Source of the DNA: Kribbella jejuensis
Lineage (GTDB): Bacteria > Actinomycetota > Actinomycetes > Propionibacteriales > Kribbellaceae
Length of the DNA: 64,000 bases
Reading direction: 5' to 3'
NCBI RefSeq assembly: GCF_006715085.1
Contig: NZ_VFMM01000002.1
Span: forward strand, 1,488,001-1,552,000
Part shown: piece by piece, positions 35,022 to 43,343 of the stretch
Layout of the letters: every line of letters starts with the position of its first letter
Position numbering within the stretch: position 1 is the stretch's first letter
The notes under the pieces: model-generated
The model's database searches: none
What the model saw: only the letters and a program-made list of their open reading frames with translations
What the model was told of the DNA's origin: nothing
Position numbers and translations under genes: made by a program

Positions 35022-35903
35022 ATGTCGCCTATTGGTCGTCGTCGGGAGCGGGGTCGGGGATTGGGGTCGCGAGGGGCGGCTTCCGCGGAGGGGCGGCGGG
35101 AGAAGGGGGTGGTGGCGCCTGAGGCGCATCCTTCGGGGGCTCGGGTGCCGGAGGTGCCTAAGGAGTTGGTGCCGAAGCACGTGGCGATTGTTATGGATGG
35201 GAATGGGCGGTGGGCCAAGCAGCGGGGGTTGGCTCGGACCGAGGGGCATCGGGCGGGGGAGGCGAGCCTGCTGGATGTGATCAAGGGTGGGATCGAGATC
35301 GGGGTGAAGTACATCTCGGCGTACGCGTTCTCGACGGAGAACTGGGCGCGGTCGCCGGAAGAGGTGCGGTTCCTGATGGGGTTCAACCGCGAGGTCATCC
35401 ACCGGCGGCGCGACGAGCTGGACGCGATGGGTGTCCGGGTGGTGTGGTCGGGGCGGCGGCCGCGGTTGTGGAAGAGCGTGATCGACGAGCTCGAGTACGC
35501 GCAGGAGCGGACCAAGCACAACGACACGATCACGCTGCAGTTCTGCGTGAACTACGGCGGCCGGGCCGAGCTGGCGGACGCGATGCGGTCGATCGCGCGG
35601 GAGGTTGCCGAGGGCAAGCTCAAGCCGGACCGGATCTCCGAGCAGACGATCGCGCGGCACCTGTACGCGCCGGACATCCCCGAGGTCGACCTGTTCGTCC
35701 GGTCGTCGGGGGAGCAGCGGACGAGCAATTTCCTGGTGTGGCAGCTGGCGTACGCCGAGATGGTGTTCCTGGACACGCTCTGGCCGGACTTCGACCGGCG
35801 GGACCTGTGGCGGGCGATCGAGATCTACGCGCAGCGCGACCGGCGGTACGGCGGCGCCGTACCGAACGAGGTGACCGCCGAACCTGAGGCGCCTCTCAGC
35901 TAA
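35022..35903 (+). CDS. uppS: isoprenyl transferase / undecaprenyl diphosphate synthase
   Basis: The 293-residue cis-prenyltransferase has the catalytic Asp59 in VAIVMDGNGRWAKQRGL, then AFSTENWARSPEEV, CVNYGGRAELADA and the C-terminal Mg2+-binding RSSGEQRTSNFLVWQ. It makes the polyprenyl phosphate carrier for cell-wall synthesis. The first 45 residues are an Arg/Gly-rich extension not present in short homologues. The ATG at 35022 follows CGGGGT. Confidence 0.95.
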   Translation: MSPIGRRRERGRGLGSRGAASAEGRREKGVVAPEAHPSGARVPEVPKELVPKHVAIVMDGNGRWAKQRGLARTEGHRAGEASLLDVIKGGIEIGVKYISAYAFSTENWARSPEEVRFLMGFNREVIHRRRDELDAMGVRVVWSGRRPRLWKSVIDELEYAQERTKHNDTITLQFCVNYGGRAELADAMRSIAREVAEGKLKPDRISEQTIARHLYAPDIPEVDLFVRSSGEQRTSNFLVWQLAYAEMVFLDTLWPDFDRRDLWRAIEIYAQRDRRYGGAVPNEVTAEPEAPLS

Positions 35904-35983
35904 CACCCTGACAGGGAACGGAAATCGGCCCCGCACCGTCTAGGCTCGTTGCAAGTGTCAACGACATGAACGGGTGATGGACG

Positions 35984-36163
35984 ATGCCGGACCAGCCGGC
36001 GGAGGAGACTCCGCAACAGATCGTGGAACGCGAACTACGCGCCGCGCAGGAGCAGGTCCGGAGAGTGGCTGACAGAATGCGCGCCGCACTCGCCGAGGAA
36101 GAGGCGAAGGAAGCGACGAAGGAAGCGGCCGAGGAAGAGAACAGCACGAAGGACGAGGGCTGA
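35984..36163 (+). CDS. short acidic coiled-coil protein
   Basis: This 59-residue frame reads MPDQPAEETPQQIVERELRAA and continues as an uninterrupted charged helix (heptads with Val, Leu, Ala), ending in AEEENSTKDEG. Its stop overlaps the ATG of the next gene (TGATG), which strongly supports translation and a shared function. The ribosome site is weak (GGGTGATGG). No family is recognised. Confidence 0.65.
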   Translation: MPDQPAEETPQQIVERELRAAQEQVRRVADRMRAALAEEEAKEATKEAAEEENSTKDEG

Positions 36164-37050
36164 TGGCGAACGAGGCGGAATACGCCGGCTGGACGAACCG
36201 GGTCGCGCAGGCGATGTTCGACACGCAGCGGTCGCTGGATTCGTTGTCCGGCCACCTCGGCAACGACCTCGGCCGGGCGCTTGACCGGCGACGGGACGAA
36301 CTCGACATGCTACGGCCGGGTATCCGGAGTCTGGCTGCGGCCGAGCACGATTACGACCAGGCCCAGGGCGCCGCGAAGGACCCGGCGAGGGAGCGGATCT
36401 ACTCGACGTACCGGTCGTACCAGAGCGACGCGGGACTGCTGTCGAACCAGCTCGGCGGGATCAAGGCGGAGTTGGCAGGCCACAACGAGGCGTTGGCACA
36501 GCGGGCGGAGTCCCTCAAGGACGCCATGAGAGATCTGGACCGGATCAAGGAGTTGCCCGGCCGCGACACGCCGGAGCTCGCGAAGCTCCGCGAGGGAGTC
36601 GAGTACTTCCGGGCAGTCGTCAACTCCGTCGGGCCGCGCGTGCAGGCGATGGTGAACGAGATGCAGACCGCTCAGCAGGCGGCGCGCGCGTTCGCCGACG
36701 GAGCGGCCTCGGTCGGCACCCAGGCGCATTCTGCCAACATCGGCAGGGTTGTCGGTCAGCTCGAGGACTCGCTCGCCCAGACCGAGGCGCGCGGCGGCGC
36801 GCTGCGCAAGGATCTCACCGACAACCGCGCGTCCTTCGGCCTGGTGACGGACTACGGCGTCGGTATCGCCAACCGTGCAACGGACGAGCGCAACCTGGCG
36901 GACAAACAGGCTGCCCAGTTGGCCGACTCCATGCGCGCGGGCGTGAATCCGACCCGCCCCGCCGACCAGCGCCCGGTCGCGAACCTGGCGGAGTCCGACC
37001 TCAGTCGTCGACTGGACGGACCGGCTCAGGAGACCGGCCGGACCGTCTAA
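36163..37050 (+). CDS. coiled-coil protein of unknown function
   Basis: The 295-residue protein is almost entirely helical and charged, with no signal peptide or membrane segment. Examples are DSLSGHLGNDLGRALDRRRDELDML, QRAESLKDAMRDLDRIKELPG and LEDSLAQTEARGGALRKDL. It looks like a cytoplasmic structural or scaffold protein. It is coupled to the 59-residue gene upstream. Its stop overlaps that of the convergent response regulator by four bases. Confidence 0.78.
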   Translation: MANEAEYAGWTNRVAQAMFDTQRSLDSLSGHLGNDLGRALDRRRDELDMLRPGIRSLAAAEHDYDQAQGAAKDPARERIYSTYRSYQSDAGLLSNQLGGIKAELAGHNEALAQRAESLKDAMRDLDRIKELPGRDTPELAKLREGVEYFRAVVNSVGPRVQAMVNEMQTAQQAARAFADGAASVGTQAHSANIGRVVGQLEDSLAQTEARGGALRKDLTDNRASFGLVTDYGVGIANRATDERNLADKQAAQLADSMRAGVNPTRPADQRPVANLAESDLSRRLDGPAQETGRTV

Positions 37051-37688
37051 CGGCCGGGTGACGGGAGCAGGCCGCGTTCTATTGCGACGGTGACGGCTCG
37101 GGTTCGGTCGTCTACGTCTAGTTTGGCGAAGAGGCGTTGTAGGTGGGTTTTGACGGTGGCTTCGCCGATGAAGAGTTCGCGGCCGATTTCGGCGTTGCTG
37201 AGGCCGCGGGCCACGGCGGCCAAGACCTCGAGTTCGCGCGGGGAGGGCAAAGCGGCCGCCGGTGCTGCCGGCGTACGGAGCCGGGACATCAGGCGGGCCG
37301 CGACCGGTGGGGCCAGGACGGTTTCGCCGCGGGCGGCGGCGCGGATGCCGTTGAGGAGGTCCGCGTGCGGGGTGTCCTTCAGCAGGTAGCCCGCGGCGCC
37401 CGCTTCGACCGCGTGCAGGATGTCGGTGTCGGTGTCGTACGTCGTCAGCACCAGCACCCGCGTCGACGGGTACGTGGACACGATCGCCCCGGTCGCCGCC
37501 ACCCCGTCCATCCGGGGCATCCGCAGATCCATCAGTACGACGTCCGGACCGGTCGACTCGACCAGCGCGAGCGCCTCCGCACCGTCGCCGGCCTCGCCGA
37601 CCACCGTGATGTCCTCGGTCACCGACAGCATCCCGGACAGGCCGGAGCGCACCACCGGATGGTCGTCGACCACCAGAACCCGAATCAC
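37047..37688 (-). CDS. NarL/LuxR-family response regulator
   Basis: The 213-residue protein has a receiver domain with VDDH acidic residues and phospho-acceptor Asp54 (DVVLMDLRMPRMDG). The LuxR-type helix-turn-helix is LPSPRELEVLAAVARGLSNAEIGRELFIGEATVKTHLQRLF. Its start overlaps the histidine kinase stop by four bases. It probably controls the ABC exporter in the same operon and itself. Confidence 0.94.
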   Translation of the reverse strand: MIRVLVVDDHPVVRSGLSGMLSVTEDITVVGEAGDGAEALALVESTGPDVVLMDLRMPRMDGVAATGAIVSTYPSTRVLVLTTYDTDTDILHAVEAGAAGYLLKDTPHADLLNGIRAAARGETVLAPPVAARLMSRLRTPAAPAAALPSPRELEVLAAVARGLSNAEIGRELFIGEATVKTHLQRLFAKLDVDDRTRAVTVAIERGLLPSPGR

Positions 37689-38989
37689 ACATCCTCCTGG
37701 ACCGCTGGGATCAGTACCTGAACTCGTGTCCCCTGGCCGGGAGTGCTCTCGATCTGAACGCTACCGCCGGACTCCTCGACCCGCCCGCGCATCGCGTTCA
37801 GGCCGAAACCGCTGGACGCCGACGCGGGCGTGAACCCTGACCCGTCGTCCCGGATCTCGATCCACACGCCGCCGTCCGACAAACCGAGCGTGATCAGCAC
37901 CTGCGTCGCGGCCGCATGCTTGCGGACGTTGGCCAGCGCCTCCTGGGCCGACCGCAACAGCACGACCTGCTGCGCCTGCGGCAGCGCCGCCACCTCGTCG
38001 TCGGGCAGGTCGAGCGACACCTGTACGTCGACACCGGTCTCGGCGGCGAACCGCTCCGCCTGCCGTCGCAGTACTTCGGTCAACGTTGCCCCCGACAACG
38101 CCACCGGGGTGAACGCGGCAACCAACGCCCGCGCCTCGGCGAGGTTCTCCCGCGCAGTGTCCTCGATCGCCGCCAACCGCGCCGCCATACCGGCCGCACC
38201 GCCCTGGGACAGCTCGGCGGCAGCGGCCTGCGAGAGCATCACGATCGACGTCATCCCCTGCGCGAGCGTGTCGTGGATCTCCCGCGCCATCCGCTCCCGC
38301 TCGGCCATCACACCGGCACTGTGGTGCGCCTCGGCGAGCTCGTCCCGGGCCGACTCGAGCTGCTCGATCAGATCGGCCCGCTGCTGACTCTGCGTGATCA
38401 CCTTCTCGATCCAGATCCCGAACAGCAGGCTGACCACGAGGCTGACCAGCATCCACGGCAGGATGTTCCAGAACGCGGCCCAGCCCCATCCCGCGCTCCA
38501 CAACTGCGCCGTACCGACGCCGATCACCAGCAGCAGGCTGAGCCCGACCCCTTCGCGGGCGTCCTCGTTGAGCAGCCAGATCTGCGCCGACGCGATGAAC
38601 ATCAGGAACACCGACTGCGGGTAGATCCCGATCAGCACGACCAGTGAGGCGATCAGCACCAGCCGATAGGCGTACGACGGGAGCGCCCGGCCGGACCGGA
38701 TCGCGGGCAGGCCGACGAACTGGTACGCCGCCCCGAGCACCACGACCGTACCGGTGAAGACGAGCTGCCGGACCGTACCGAGATGGCCGAGGAACGACAG
38801 CGCCAGCGTCATGCCGAGCAGCACCCAGAACACGATGTGCCAGCCGACCAGCGTCCGTGACCAGACCGGCTGCCCGGCGCCACCGCGTGTGTTCTGCACG
38901 GACCCCATCTTCCTCCACGCGAGGATCCACAGCCGAGGCCCGCTCCACACGGGCTCCTCGGCAGCACGCCGCGCCGGGAGCCCGTTCAT
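37685..38989 (-). CDS. NarL-type sensor histidine kinase
   Basis: The 434-residue kinase has about five membrane helices (residues 48-195), a linker coiled coil and the HisKA_3 dimerisation helix ERERMAREIHDTLAQGMTS with His239. The ATPase domain contains EALANVRKHAAAT and DDGSGF. The ATG at 38989 overlaps the permease stop (TGATG). The multi-helix, loop-poor sensor suggests detection of a membrane or cell-envelope signal. Confidence 0.93.
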   Translation of the reverse strand: MNGLPARRAAEEPVWSGPRLWILAWRKMGSVQNTRGGAGQPVWSRTLVGWHIVFWVLLGMTLALSFLGHLGTVRQLVFTGTVVVLGAAYQFVGLPAIRSGRALPSYAYRLVLIASLVVLIGIYPQSVFLMFIASAQIWLLNEDAREGVGLSLLLVIGVGTAQLWSAGWGWAAFWNILPWMLVSLVVSLLFGIWIEKVITQSQQRADLIEQLESARDELAEAHHSAGVMAERERMAREIHDTLAQGMTSIVMLSQAAAAELSQGGAAGMAARLAAIEDTARENLAEARALVAAFTPVALSGATLTEVLRRQAERFAAETGVDVQVSLDLPDDEVAALPQAQQVVLLRSAQEALANVRKHAAATQVLITLGLSDGGVWIEIRDDGSGFTPASASSGFGLNAMRGRVEESGGSVQIESTPGQGTRVQVLIPAVQEDV

Positions 38990-39798
38990 CAGCCCGCGTC
39001 CCGCCGGGTCCAGCGGAACACCCGCTGCGCGAGGACCAGGCCGACGACCAGCCAGACGCCGAGCACGATCGCGCCGGTGCCCAGCTGCCACGACCCGCCC
39101 GGCTCGTGCACCTGGAACCCGTCCGGCAGGAACACCGACCGCATGCCCTGTGCGAGCCACTTGAGCGGGAAGAACTCCGCGACGGTCCGCATCCACGCGG
39201 GCAGGCTGCTGTAGACGAAGTACACGCCGGAGATGAATTGCAGCAGCAGGACGACCGGGGTGACGACGGCGGATGCGGCCCGCCCGGACTTCGGTACGAC
39301 GGAGAACGCGATCCCGAGCACCGAGCCGGACGCGGTACCGAGGACGAAGATCCACAGGAAGTTCAGCCACTTGCCCGGCGCGGTCGGGATGTCGACGCCG
39401 AGCAGCAGGCCGGCGATCGCGAGCAGCAGTGCGAACTGCAGGATCGAGGTGATCAGGACCATCCCGATCTTGCCGATGAAGTACGACTGCGGCGACATCG
39501 GCGTACCACGGAGCCGTTTCAGCACGTCCTGGTCGCGCTCGATCGCGATCGCGATGGCCAGTGACTGGAAGCTGGTCAGGAAGATGCCGGAGGCAATCAT
39601 TCCGGGGGTGAAGTACGTCGCCGCGGTGACGCCGCCGGAGAAGTCGGTACCGCTGAACACGGCGGAGAAGATACCCAGGAAGATGATCGGGAAGAAGAAC
39701 GTGAAGATCAGCTGCTCGCGTTCGCGGAAGAACTCCTTCACCTCGATCCCGGTGCGGGACAGGCCGACCTTCAGCGGCGAGGGCAGTACGGCGCTCAC
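38989..39798 (-). CDS. ABC-2 type exporter permease
   Basis: This 269-residue, six-helix protein is of the ABC-2/DrrB type: EREQLIFTFFFPIIFLGIFSAVFSG, DVLKRLRGTPMSPQSYFIGKIG and the C-terminal FFPLKWLAQGMRSVFLPDGF. It would form the channel driven by the upstream ATPase and export drugs or lipids. It is coupled on both sides by overlapping stop/start codons. Confidence 0.92.
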   Translation of the reverse strand: MSAVLPSPLKVGLSRTGIEVKEFFREREQLIFTFFFPIIFLGIFSAVFSGTDFSGGVTAATYFTPGMIASGIFLTSFQSLAIAIAIERDQDVLKRLRGTPMSPQSYFIGKIGMVLITSILQFALLLAIAGLLLGVDIPTAPGKWLNFLWIFVLGTASGSVLGIAFSVVPKSGRAASAVVTPVVLLLQFISGVYFVYSSLPAWMRTVAEFFPLKWLAQGMRSVFLPDGFQVHEPGGSWQLGTGAIVLGVWLVVGLVLAQRVFRWTRRDAG

Positions 39799-40676
39799 TT
39801 CGAGGCTCCTTCCAGTACGCGGGCGGTGCTGACCGACCCGATGAGTTCCAGGTAGATGTCTTCCAGGCTCGGCCGCCGTACTTCGAGCTCCGGCACTTCC
39901 GACCCCCCGAACGCCGCCATCAGCCGGGCGACCTCGGCGGTCGGCTCGTCGGTGCGTACTTCGCGCGGGCCGTCGGCGGACAGCCAGGAGACTCGCGCGG
40001 TCCGGGCGCCGCGGCCGCCGAGCGTTTCCGGGGTCGCGACCTCGAGCATCCGGCCGTCCGCGATCACGCCGACCCGGTCGGCGAGGTGCTCGGCCTCGTC
40101 CAGGTAGTGGGTGGTGAGCAGGATCGTGGTGCCCTCGGTGCGGAGCTCCTCGATCAGGGTCCAGAACTGCCGGCGCGCCTCCGGGTCGAACCCGGTGGTC
40201 GGCTCGTCCAGGAACAGCAGTTCCGGGTTGCCGATCACGCCGAGCGCGACGTCCAGGCGACGGCGCTGTCCGCCGGACAGGCTGCGGACCCGGGCCTTGC
40301 GCTTGTCCTGCAGGCCGACGGCGGCGATCACCTGCGCCGGGTCGCGCGGGTTCGGGTAGTACCCGGCGAAGTGCGTGACCATCTCGGCGACCGAGAGCAC
40401 GGCCTCGTCCCGGGTGGTCTGCGCGACGATCCCGATCCGGGACCGCCAGACCCGGTCGGCGCGTGCCGGGTCCGACCCGAGCACGCTGATCTCGCCGGCG
40501 TCGGCGTGGCGATACCCCTCCAGGATCTCCACGGTCGTGGTCTTACCGGCCCCGTTCGGGCCGAGCAGGGCGAACACCTCGCCCCGGTGGATGTCCAGAT
40601 CGACACCGTCGACCGCGACCTTGTCGGGGTACCGCTTGACCAGGCCGCGCACCCTCACTGCGTTGTCGTTCTCCAT
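39795..40676 (-). CDS. ABC exporter ATP-binding protein (DrrA-like)
   Basis: The 293-residue ATPase has Walker A LLGPNGAGKTTTVEIL, signature LSGGQRRRLDVALGV, Walker B LLFLDEPTTGFD and H-loop LLTTHYLDEAEHLADRV. A DrrA-type C-terminal domain follows. First gene of a four-gene operon with the permease, kinase and regulator. A perfect 14-bp inverted repeat lies 22 bp upstream of its start. Confidence 0.94.
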   Translation of the reverse strand: MENDNAVRVRGLVKRYPDKVAVDGVDLDIHRGEVFALLGPNGAGKTTTVEILEGYRHADAGEISVLGSDPARADRVWRSRIGIVAQTTRDEAVLSVAEMVTHFAGYYPNPRDPAQVIAAVGLQDKRKARVRSLSGGQRRRLDVALGVIGNPELLFLDEPTTGFDPEARRQFWTLIEELRTEGTTILLTTHYLDEAEHLADRVGVIADGRMLEVATPETLGGRGARTARVSWLSADGPREVRTDEPTAEVARLMAAFGGSEVPELEVRRPSLEDIYLELIGSVSTARVLEGASK

Positions 40677-40697
40677 GCCTCCACTCTCCCGTCGCGG

Positions 40698-40732
40698 ACC
40701 GGTCCGCCGGGAGCACCGCCCGGCGGACCGGT
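40698..40732. promoter_or_regulatory. perfect 14-bp inverted repeat, possible operator
   Basis: ACCGGTCCGCCGGG (40698-40711) and CCCGGCGGACCGGT (40719-40732) are separated by seven bases. It sits between the exporter/two-component operon and divergent mscR. Another ACCGGT is at 40742-40747. It may bind the response regulator, or act as an RNA hairpin in the exporter leader. Confidence 0.5.
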
Positions 40733-40795
40733 TGTCCCCCGACCGGTGGACAGAAGGGTGTACGCCGCAGGGCCGAGGCGGTTAGGTTCGGACGC

Positions 40796-41890
40796 ATGGC
40801 TCAGACGGTGCGTGGTGTGGTGGCGGCGACCAAGGGTGCGCCGGTGACGATCGAGCAGATCACGATCCCGGACCCCGGACCGGGCGAAGCGGTCGTGCAG
40901 GTGCAGGCGTGCGGCGTCTGCCATACGGACCTGCACTACCGCGAGGGCGGGATCAACGACGACTTCCCGTTCCTGCTCGGGCATGAGGCTGCGGGGATCG
41001 TGGAGGCGGTCGGCGACGGCGTCACCGACGTACAGCCGGGTGATTTCGTCGTACTGAACTGGCGGGCGGTCTGCGGCAACTGTCGCGCCTGCCTGCGCGG
41101 CCGCCCGTGGTACTGCTTCAACACGCACAACGCCCAACAGAAGATGACGCTCGCGGACGGTACCGAGCTGAGCCCGGCGCTCGGCATCGGGGCGTTCGCG
41201 GAGAAGACCCTGGTCGCGGCCGGGCAGTGCACGAAGGTCGACCCGGCGGCCAAGCCCGAGGTCGCGGGCCTGCTCGGCTGCGGCGTGATGGCCGGCCTCG
41301 GCGCGGCGCTCAACACCGGGAACGTCGGCCGCGGCGACACGGTCGCGGTGATCGGCTCAGGTGGCGTCGGTACGGCGGCCGTGGTCGGTGCCCGGCTCGC
41401 CGGAGCCGCGAAGGTGATCGCGATCGACCTCGACGAACGCAAGCTGACCACCGCCCAGGAGTTGGGCGCCACCAACACGATCAACTCGAAGGACCTCGAC
41501 CACGAGGGCGTCGTCGCGGCGGTGCAGGAGCTGACCGGTGGGTTCGGCGCCGATGTGGTGATCGACGCCGTCGGGCGGCCGGAAACGTGGAAGCAGGCCT
41601 TCTACGCGCGCGACCTCGCGGGCACCGTCGTACTGGTCGGCGTACCGACGCCGGAGATGCGGATCGAGATGCCGTTGCTGGACTTCTTCGGCCGCGGTGG
41701 CTCGCTGAAGTCCAGCTGGTACGGCGATTGTCTCCCGACCCGCGACTTCCCGATGCTGATCGACCTGCACCTTCAGGGCCGGTTGCCGCTGGACCGGTTC
41801 GTCTCCGAGACGATCGCGCTCGAGGACGTCGAGGACGCGTTCACGAAGATGCACCACGGAGACGTACTGCGGTCGGTCGTGCTGTTCTAG
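40796..41890 (+). CDS. mscR: S-(hydroxymethyl)mycothiol dehydrogenase
   Basis: The 364-residue zinc alcohol dehydrogenase has catalytic ligands Cys42 (CGVCHTDLHYREGG) and His63 (LGHEAAG). Structural-zinc cysteines are at 93, 96, 99 and 107 (CGNCRACLRGRPWYC). The Rossmann motif is GSGGVGTAAV. The CHTDLHYREGGINDDFPFLLGHEAAG block is characteristic of mycothiol-dependent formaldehyde dehydrogenase, which also reduces S-nitrosomycothiol. Its 3' end overlaps the convergent MFS gene by 50 bp. Confidence 0.93.
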   Translation: MAQTVRGVVAATKGAPVTIEQITIPDPGPGEAVVQVQACGVCHTDLHYREGGINDDFPFLLGHEAAGIVEAVGDGVTDVQPGDFVVLNWRAVCGNCRACLRGRPWYCFNTHNAQQKMTLADGTELSPALGIGAFAEKTLVAAGQCTKVDPAAKPEVAGLLGCGVMAGLGAALNTGNVGRGDTVAVIGSGGVGTAAVVGARLAGAAKVIAIDLDERKLTTAQELGATNTINSKDLDHEGVVAAVQELTGGFGADVVIDAVGRPETWKQAFYARDLAGTVVLVGVPTPEMRIEMPLLDFFGRGGSLKSSWYGDCLPTRDFPMLIDLHLQGRLPLDRFVSETIALEDVEDAFTKMHHGDVLRSVVLF

Positions 41891-43214
41891 CAAGTGCGCC
41901 GGCGGCGACGATGCCGGCCACCGCTGTCAGCGCGACCGCCCGATGCGTCACCGGGAACGAGTGCGTCGACAGGTACACCGTGCCGAAGATCGTGACGCCG
42001 CCGACCTGGCTGAGCTGCATCGCGGTGGTGAGGATGCCGCTCGCGTCGGCGGCCCGGGGGAGCGGGACGTTGACCAGGGCCTGGGTGACCAGCGGGCTCG
42101 CCGACAGGCCCATGCCCGCGCCGGCCACGACCATGGCGGGCCAGACGAACGTTCCGACGCCCGCATACCCGATGGCGCACAGCGCGAGACCTACCGGTAC
42201 GACGAGGTGGTGGAACCGGCCGGGGACGGACCGCCAGAAGAATCCGACCAGGCCGAACGTCACCGCGAACGGGAGCCAGGTCAGCCCGGCCCGCATCGCT
42301 GACTCACGGAGCTCGACCTGCAGATGCAGGGTGAACGCGAACAGGAACCCACCGAGCGCGAGGATCGTGAACGCCATCGTCGCCAGACCCGTGGGCAGCC
42401 CACGAGCGCGCAGAACCTCGAGGTTGAGCAGCGGGTCGACCGTACGACGCTCGTACTGGACGAAGACCGCGGCAAGCACGACGCCGGCTGCCATGCACCC
42501 GAACGTCCACAGCGGCCACCCGATCTCGTGACCGACCACCGCCGGCAGCACTAGCAGCAGTACGGCGCACGTCGACAACGCCAACCCGACGAGGTCGAGA
42601 CGCCGTGCGCACGAAGGACGGTCCGCCGGCATCACGCGCGGTACCAGGATCGCCAGGCAGATGCCGACCGGGACGTTGACCAGGAACACCGGTCGCCAGC
42701 CGGAGCCGAGCAGGTTCGCGCCGACGAGCAGGCCGCCCGCGATCAGCCCGGCGACCTGGCCGGCCGACAGCGTCACGCCGTACGCCGACAACGCCTTGGC
42801 GCGGGCCGGTCCGGAGAAGTGCGCCTGGATCAGGCTCATGATTTGCGGCACCATGATCGCCGCGGCGACACCCTGGACGAACCGGAACAGCACCAGCGGC
42901 AGGATCGCGGGCGCCAGCCCGCAGGCGAGTGAGGCGAGCGTGAACAGGATCGCGCCGGTCAGGAACATCCGGCGGCGGCCGTACAGATCGCCGAGCCGGG
43001 CGCCGGTGATCAGGGTCATCGCATACGCGACCAGGTAGCCGCCGACGACCAGTTGCAGCCACGCACCGGAGGCGTGGTAGCCGGCGCCGATGGCGGGCAT
43101 CGCGACGTTCACGATCGAGGTGTCGAGCAGAGCCATGAACTGGCCGAGCAGGAGCACGGCGAGCATCAGCCCACGCCGGGTATCGGCGGCGCGATCAGTG
43201 ATAACAGCGGTCAT
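41841..43214 (-). CDS. MFS multidrug exporter (DHA2/EmrB-QacA type)
   Basis: The 457-residue transporter begins GLMLAVLLLGQFMALLDTSIVNVAMPAIG (motif D1-like LDTSIVNVA) and contains GARLGDLYGRRRMFLTG (motif A) and a motif-C region around GQVAGLIAGGLLVG. It would expel drugs by proton antiport. The ATG at 43214 has GGGAGAACC upstream. It is divergent from the SigX5-type sigma gene across a region with two palindromes. Confidence 0.92.
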   Translation of the reverse strand: MTAVITDRAADTRRGLMLAVLLLGQFMALLDTSIVNVAMPAIGAGYHASGAWLQLVVGGYLVAYAMTLITGARLGDLYGRRRMFLTGAILFTLASLACGLAPAILPLVLFRFVQGVAAAIMVPQIMSLIQAHFSGPARAKALSAYGVTLSAGQVAGLIAGGLLVGANLLGSGWRPVFLVNVPVGICLAILVPRVMPADRPSCARRLDLVGLALSTCAVLLLVLPAVVGHEIGWPLWTFGCMAAGVVLAAVFVQYERRTVDPLLNLEVLRARGLPTGLATMAFTILALGGFLFAFTLHLQVELRESAMRAGLTWLPFAVTFGLVGFFWRSVPGRFHHLVVPVGLALCAIGYAGVGTFVWPAMVVAGAGMGLSASPLVTQALVNVPLPRAADASGILTTAMQLSQVGGVTIFGTVYLSTHSFPVTHRAVALTAVAGIVAAGALARTARPTAVRLRGASS

Positions 43215-43270
43215 CAGGTTCTCCCTTGTCTGCACCGGACGTGGGGGTATACCTGGCGGGTCCGCAGGAT

Positions 43271-43325
43271 TCATCGGTGCCGGACCGATGATTTTCGCGC
43301 GGTCACGCAGTACGTACTCGTGACC
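43271..43325. promoter_or_regulatory. two palindromes in a divergent promoter region
   Basis: TCATCGGT (43271-43278) and ACCGATGA (43284-43291) flank a five-base centre. Ten bases further, GGTCACG-C-AGTAC meets GTACT-CGTGACC at 43301-43325, a near-perfect 24-bp palindrome with one extra base. Both lie between the MFS and sigma-factor starts and look like repressor sites; no TetR- or MarR-type gene is adjacent. Confidence 0.5.
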
Positions 43326-43343
43326 TGTGGGAGGGTGACGACG

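Noticed and set aside
36310..37692. A 460-codon minus frame across the coiled-coil gene
   Set aside because: Its C-terminal part is antisense to the coiled-coil gene and its N-terminal part is an alternate frame of the response regulator, without motifs.
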